Origin: Paenibacillus sp. H1-7
GTDB lineage: Bacteria > Bacillota > Bacilli > Paenibacillales > NBRC-103111
NCBI RefSeq assembly: GCF_022354825.1
Contig: NZ_CP031168.1
Coordinates: forward strand, 4,527,501-4,591,500
DNA: 64,000 nucleotides
Direction: 5' to 3'
Part shown: positions 60,441 to 64,000 of the stretch, one piece after another
How the letters are laid out: each line of letters opens with the position of its first letter
Position numbering within the stretch: position 1 is the first letter of the stretch
Made by a program: the position numbers and the translations under genes
The notes under the pieces: model-generated
Told to the model about the DNA's origin: nothing
Database searches by the model: none
The model's input: only the letters and a program-made list of their open reading frames with translations

Positions 60441-61460
60441 CTATCCATTCGGATGGATCTTCCTATGAAAACACTCGGAAAATATCTTAAGTATTTCGTC
60501 ACAATATTTAACCGACTCCATAATCTTATCACTGATTGGCTTCATAAGTTCTATATTTGAGATGACTTCGGGCTTAATCTTAAATCCGTTCTGCATTCCA
60601 CCATTCTGGTAATCGTTATTTCCATTCTGATCGCGATAGGCTAGCACTTCAAAAACATCAAATTGTTTTGCATAAAGCGGCTCAAGCTTATTAATAAAGA
60701 TCATATCAGGGTTTAATTCTAATGCTTTGTTTAAAAATCCCCTTGAACAACCGTTTGTCCCTGAAATACAAAGATAGGTTCCGTGAACGTTCCAAACATT
60801 GATTTTTTCGGAGGGAACGTAGTCAAATATTCCGGTCTGAAAACTGTCAGCCCAGTCCAAAAAGGCCTGTTTGCCAAAAGAATACTCGGATGTTGCGGGC
60901 ATTGTCATTAACGAGGGTATATTTAAAATCGCTTGTCTATAAGCATCGGCCAATGCTGGCTGTTCTTTTTTATTCCCAACGAAAATCAACTCACAAAATT
61001 CATTCGAATAGCTTTTAGGTTCAGCACAATCACATATAAGAAAGTATAGATCGTTGTCATCATAACCGCAGATATTGCAAAACTCCCACGTGTCTTTTCC
61101 GCCTCGCGCAATAACCGGTATGTTTTTGTCGATGTACTTTTTTATTCGCGGGATGTAGGTAAGGCGGTTTTCGTTTGTTATGCCGCTAATATATTCAAAA
61201 TCATAACCGCAGGCATCAAAAGCTTTTTTGGCGATATCATAGCTAAATAGATTGTACGTATAATACCAAGCAGTGGTATAGATATTTTTACTATACAGCT
61301 GAGCAAAACTGTCACCCGTAACCCCAGAGAAAAACCAATAATTATATTCTTTACTTTCACCAAGGCAATCCATCAAATATTCCATACAGCCGTGGAACCA
61401 GTAATTTTGACCATGCTTACCCTCACAAAGCACTTTTGTGTTCGGTAACACTTTTTTCAT
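60441..61460 (-). CDS. Hypothetical protein, possible papain-like (BtrH-like) fold
   Basis: 339 residues, ATG 61460. GQNYWFHGCMEYLMDCLGES has a Cys placed like the catalytic Cys of BtrH/papain-like acyltransferases. Later IPVIARGGKDTWEFCNICGY resembles a region in which a His is usual, but I cannot confirm a full triad. Contains HGTYLCISGTNGCSRGFLNK. No signal peptide. Monocistronic. Between 60284 and 60440 nothing is recognised. Confidence 0.6.
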   Translation of the reverse strand: MKKVLPNTKVLCEGKHGQNYWFHGCMEYLMDCLGESKEYNYWFFSGVTGDSFAQLYSKNIYTTAWYYTYNLFSYDIAKKAFDACGYDFEYISGITNENRLTYIPRIKKYIDKNIPVIARGGKDTWEFCNICGYDDNDLYFLICDCAEPKSYSNEFCELIFVGNKKEQPALADAYRQAILNIPSLMTMPATSEYSFGKQAFLDWADSFQTGIFDYVPSEKINVWNVHGTYLCISGTNGCSRGFLNKALELNPDMIFINKLEPLYAKQFDVFEVLAYRDQNGNNDYQNGGMQNGFKIKPEVISNIELMKPISDKIMESVKYCDEILKIFSECFHRKIHPNG

Positions 61461-61552
61461 TATTTCAATCCTCTCGTGATATTAAATTGATTAATCTTCG
61501 CTGCTACCGATATTAAAAACATTGAATATTCTAAATAATTCTACTAAATACT

Positions 61553-61632
61553 GTATTATCCTTCTCGTTACTTTAATGAACGAAAAGGAGCTGCAGCGCG
61601 GCAAGCTCCCCACTGCCGGTTACCGGTAGTCT
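61553..61632. repeat. Intergenic repeat, degraded copy with hairpin
   Basis: GTATTATCCTTCTCGTTACT, then GGAGCTgcagcgcggcAAGCTCC and GCCGGTTACCGGTAG. The rest of the gap 61461-61925 shows only the catalase terminator. Confidence 0.5.
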
Positions 61633-61852
61633 TTTAAAACACTGAAATCGCATACGTCCGTCCACCAAGTTGTTCCAATACGGTAGATTTACAAGAAGCG
61701 GGAATCGTGGCTACTTTTTAATATTCTAAGGAGCTTTTAACCATTTATTGATTTCAAATTTAATATCCTCGATTTATGGACTAAACGGACAATATTGCTA
61801 AATAGAAAGCCAAGTAATTGTGATTAGGTTCTCCGTAACCCTTCTAACAGTG

Positions 61853-61906
61853 AAAAAGAAGGTTACCTGTTGATGCTCCTTACGAGTCAATAGGGTAACC
61901 TTCTTT
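61853..61906 (-). terminator. Terminator of catalase gene
   Basis: Minus strand AAAGAAGGTTACC, loop of about 26 bases, GGTAACCTTCTTTTT. About 20 bases beyond the katA stop. Confidence 0.85.
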
Positions 61907-61925
61907 CGCTATCATAGACTTGATA

Positions 61926-63557
61926 TTAATAAGGATCTGCTGCGTGGCTTTTTTTCACCGCGTCTTTTACCGCTTGATTCGCATCTAACGAACCTTGGCC
62001 ATATTTTGAAATACCCGCATCACGGCCTGGAACTTTGTATTCCGTTTTCATTTGTTCGGCTTCTTTCATTTTATTTTCGATGCCTTCTTTCACACGGCGA
62101 CCGTAGTCTTCATCCGCTTGCGTGAAGTGTTCGATCATGGCATCTTGAATACGTTTTTCACATACCGCAAGCGCTTTGGACAGATTTTTGATCAATTCCT
62201 CGCGTTCCCAATCTTCAAGTTTACGGTATGTCTCGCCCGCTTGACCGTAGTTGTTCGGACGATCGATAGGTGCACTCATCACCGCCGCATTATAAGAAGG
62301 TCTGTGCGGGGGACGATCTTCTTTACTTGCTTCCTCAAAGCCGCCGATCATGGACGGTTCATAGTTAATATGCGGATTTTCTCCAGATTCCCTCGGGTCA
62401 CGGAAATCCATTTGTCCCCTATGCTGGTTCGAACGAACTGGCACTTTCGGCGCATTCACAGGCAATTTTAAATAGTTGGCCCCAACACGATAGCGCTGCG
62501 TATCAGAGTAAGAGAAGGTTCGGCCCTGTAACATTTTATCGTCGGAGAAGTCCATTCCATCAACAAGAACTCCTGTACCGAAAGCGGCCTGCTCAATTTC
62601 CGCATGGAAATCCACCGGATTGCGATCAAGAACCATTCGACCCACCGGCAGCCATGGAAACTTATCTTCCGGCCAAAGTTTCGTATCATCAAGCGGATCA
62701 AAATCGAGTTCCGGATGGTAATCGTCCTCCATGATTTGCACATAAAGTTCCCATTCCGGAAGATCTCCTCGCTCAATGGCCTCATATAAATCTTGTGTCG
62801 CATGACCAACGTTTGTCGCCTGTATGGTGTCAGCCTCTTCTTGGATTAAATTGCGGATTCCTTGCTTCGGTTCCCAGTGATACTTTACCAACACCGCATC
62901 GCCTTTGTCATTTACCCACTTATAGGTGTTTACGCCAGACCCCTGCATATGGCGGTATGTTGCGGGAATCCCCCAGGGGGAGAACAAGAATGTAATCATG
63001 TGAGTAGCCTCAGGTGTACGGGAAACGAAGTCAAACATCCTCTGTGGATTGGATACGTTCGAGGCTGGATCCGCCTTAAATGCATGGATCATATCTGGGA
63101 ATTTCATCGCATCGCGAATGAAGAAAATTTTCAGATTGTTTCCTACCAGATCCCAGTTACCGTCCTCCGTATACATTTTTACAGCAAAGCCGCGCGGATC
63201 TCTTGCAGTCTCCGGCGAATCCTTCGCCCCTGCTACCGTAGAGAACCTGACCATTAACGGCGTTCGCTTTCCGGCCCCGGAGAAGACTTTCGCCCGTGTA
63301 TATTTCTCTACTGGCTCGTTCCCGACCTTCCCATATGTTTCAAAATATCCAAATGCCCCCGTCCCACGAGCATGGACCACCCGCTCCGGTATTTCTTCCC
63401 GATCGAAATGAGAAATTTTTTCAACAAAATGATAATTCTCCAGTGTGGCTGGACCCCGATTACCGACAGTCCTGATATTCTGATTATCCGTTACAGGATG
63501 GCCCTGACGAGTCGTCAATGTTTCGCGATGCACGTCTTTCTGAGTCTTCTCAGTCAT
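61926..63557 (-). CDS. katA: Heme catalase (clade 3-type monofunctional catalase)
   Basis: 543 residues, ATG 63557 after GGAGGAGG. Decomposes hydrogen peroxide. Catalytic His in [17 protein letters not shown] (about residue 61), Asn in [19 protein letters not shown], proximal heme Tyr in [36 protein letters not shown] precedes it. Ends [20 protein letters not shown] with a basic tail. No signal peptide; cytosolic. Monocistronic with terminator. No clear PerR box was found in 63558-63700. Confidence 0.97.
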   Translation of the reverse strand: MTEKTQKDVHRETLTTRQGHPVTDNQNIRTVGNRGPATLENYHFVEKISHFDREEIPERVVHARGTGAFGYFETYGKVGNEPVEKYTRAKVFSGAGKRTPLMVRFSTVAGAKDSPETARDPRGFAVKMYTEDGNWDLVGNNLKIFFIRDAMKFPDMIHAFKADPASNVSNPQRMFDFVSRTPEATHMITFLFSPWGIPATYRHMQGSGVNTYKWVNDKGDAVLVKYHWEPKQGIRNLIQEEADTIQATNVGHATQDLYEAIERGDLPEWELYVQIMEDDYHPELDFDPLDDTKLWPEDKFPWLPVGRMVLDRNPVDFHAEIEQAAFGTGVLVDGMDFSDDKMLQGRTFSYSDTQRYRVGANYLKLPVNAPKVPVRSNQHRGQMDFRDPRESGENPHINYEPSMIGGFEEASKEDRPPHRPSYNAAVMSAPIDRPNNYGQAGETYRKLEDWEREELIKNLSKALAVCEKRIQDAMIEHFTQADEDYGRRVKEGIENKMKEAEQMKTEYKVPGRDAGISKYGQGSLDANQAVKDAVKKSHAADPY

Positions 63558-63814
63558 AAAATTACCTCCTCCAGATTTTTCTTATTTAGACTACCCTGGT
63601 TTGGAAATTTTATGCTGAATGATATAACTACGATCGCGGCGTAATCCAGAACTCCGACACATGCTTGAATTCAGGATATGATAACGAGCCGAAACGTTGA
63701 AACTAATCAAACGTCTCATTGCGGAGGGAAGTATTTCCCCAGGTCATTACAACCGTAACAGTATGCTTCCTTTCAAAATGCCATGTACTTCTCCACCCTA
63801 TATGAAACTAAGCT

Positions 63815-63895
63815 GCCTATTAAGCTTAACGCGGCTGCTGATCCATGCTGGCAGCCGCGTTTTTTTAATTAAGCTATCGCACCCGTTAGCGGAAC
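63815..63895. repeat. Intergenic repeat, best-preserved copy
   Basis: AAGCTTAACGCGGCTGCTGA, then TGCTGGCAGCCGCG and TTTTTTT, then AGCTATCGCACCCGTTAGCG. Hairpin ACGCGGCTGC/GCAGCCGCGT with T-run, flanked by the core, so this copy could also act as a terminator. The region 63558-63906 shows no gene. Confidence 0.65.
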
Positions 63896-63906
63896 ACCTT
63901 GTACGG

Positions 63907-64000
63907 CTATTTCTCTAACTCGTAGCGGGCCGCGATAATGCCCGACTTGAGCGTTCGGCTGGACAGCAGCTTGAGCCTGATTTTCTCGCCGCCGCCGTCG
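63907..64000 (-). CDS. C-terminal end of a gene cut by the window
   Basis: Minus-strand frame open from the right edge to TAG at 63907-63909. It encodes DGGGEKIRLKLLSSRTLKSG and IIAARYELEK. Too short to identify; codon use is GC-rich at third positions, unlike the neighbouring intergenic DNA. Confidence 0.5.
   Translation of the reverse strand, partial: DGGGEKIRLKLLSSRTLKSGIIAARYELEK

Noticed and set aside
60329-60532. Minus-strand open frame of 67 codons beyond the hypothetical gene at 60441
   Set aside because: It overlaps the 3' end of that gene in another frame, and neither ribosome site nor domain is visible.
48836-63895. CRISPR array
   Set aside because: The repeats are scattered singly between genes over 15 kb, without regular spacers or cas genes.
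1-64000. Prophage or integrative element genes, tRNA or rRNA genes
   Set aside because: No integrase, transposase, capsid, terminase or conjugation protein, and no tRNA or rRNA sequence, was recognised on either strand.

Overview
The window looks like a chromosome segment of a Gram-positive, Paenibacillus-like bacterium. It has AGGAGG-type ribosome binding sites, frequent TTG/GTG starts, lipoprotein-type solute-binding proteins paired with MalFG-type permeases and an MsmX-type ATPase, AraC/cupin regulators and a copper-amine-oxidase-like stalk domain. There is no SusCD or TonB machinery.

Positions 1 to about 48.5 kb form one exceptional island, with every gene on the minus strand. It holds twenty type I (alkaline-phosphatase fold) sulfatase genes, one of them cut by the left window edge. 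All twenty carry the cysteine form of the C-x-P-S/T/A-R formylglycine motif and none has an obvious signal peptide. The island also encodes one formylglycine-generating enzyme, five solute-binding lipoproteins, one permease pair, one MsmX-like ATPase, two AraC regulators, one GH27-like alpha-galactosidase and one Gfo/Idh/MocA oxidoreductase. Units in transcription order are: (i) sulfatase 13883, SBP 12588, sulfatases 11176, 9809, 8089, 6633, 5225, 3748 and 2244, then SBP 848; (ii) sulfatase 1-624; (iii) SBP 18523, sulfatases 16937 and 15627; (iv) AraC 20167; (v) sulfatase 21487; (vi) permeases 31354 and 30494, SBP 28948, sulfatase 27384, FGE 26344, sulfatases 24892 and 23489; (vii) SBP 33773, ATPase 32552; (viii) oxidoreductase 38971, sulfatases 37337 and 35453; (ix) sulfatase 41057; (x) AraC 42955; (xi) sulfatases 46814 and 45214, GH27-like 43898. 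The simplest model is import of sulfated oligosaccharides through a shared ABC transporter, then cytoplasmic desulfation by FGE-activated sulfatases and trimming or oxidation of the sugar. The substrate is not identified.

Three repeated non-coding signals tie the island together. Seven promoters carry a pair of AraC-type half-sites (CATTNTGT, 21-22 bp apart) just upstream of a -10 box. At least six sites carry a small CCGG hairpin joined to a terminator-like hairpin, usually in a 5' leader. Three promoters have a near-identical dyad with a 13-bp centre near the predicted transcription start. The island also contains fragments of deleted or frameshifted genes (two sulfatases, a GH27, a BNR/Asp-box protein and one unknown), so it is still being remodelled.

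From about 48.8 kb to the right end the character changes: unrelated single genes on both strands (GNAT, methyltransferase, MmcQ/YjbR, SRPBCC, P-loop kinase, double-MerR regulator, catalase), four frameshifted pseudogenes, and at least a dozen copies of an intergenic repeat (core CTATCGTACCCGTTAGCTTA, often beside a GC-rich hairpin). I saw no copy of that repeat inside the sulfatase island, so the island edge probably lies near 48.5-48.8 kb.
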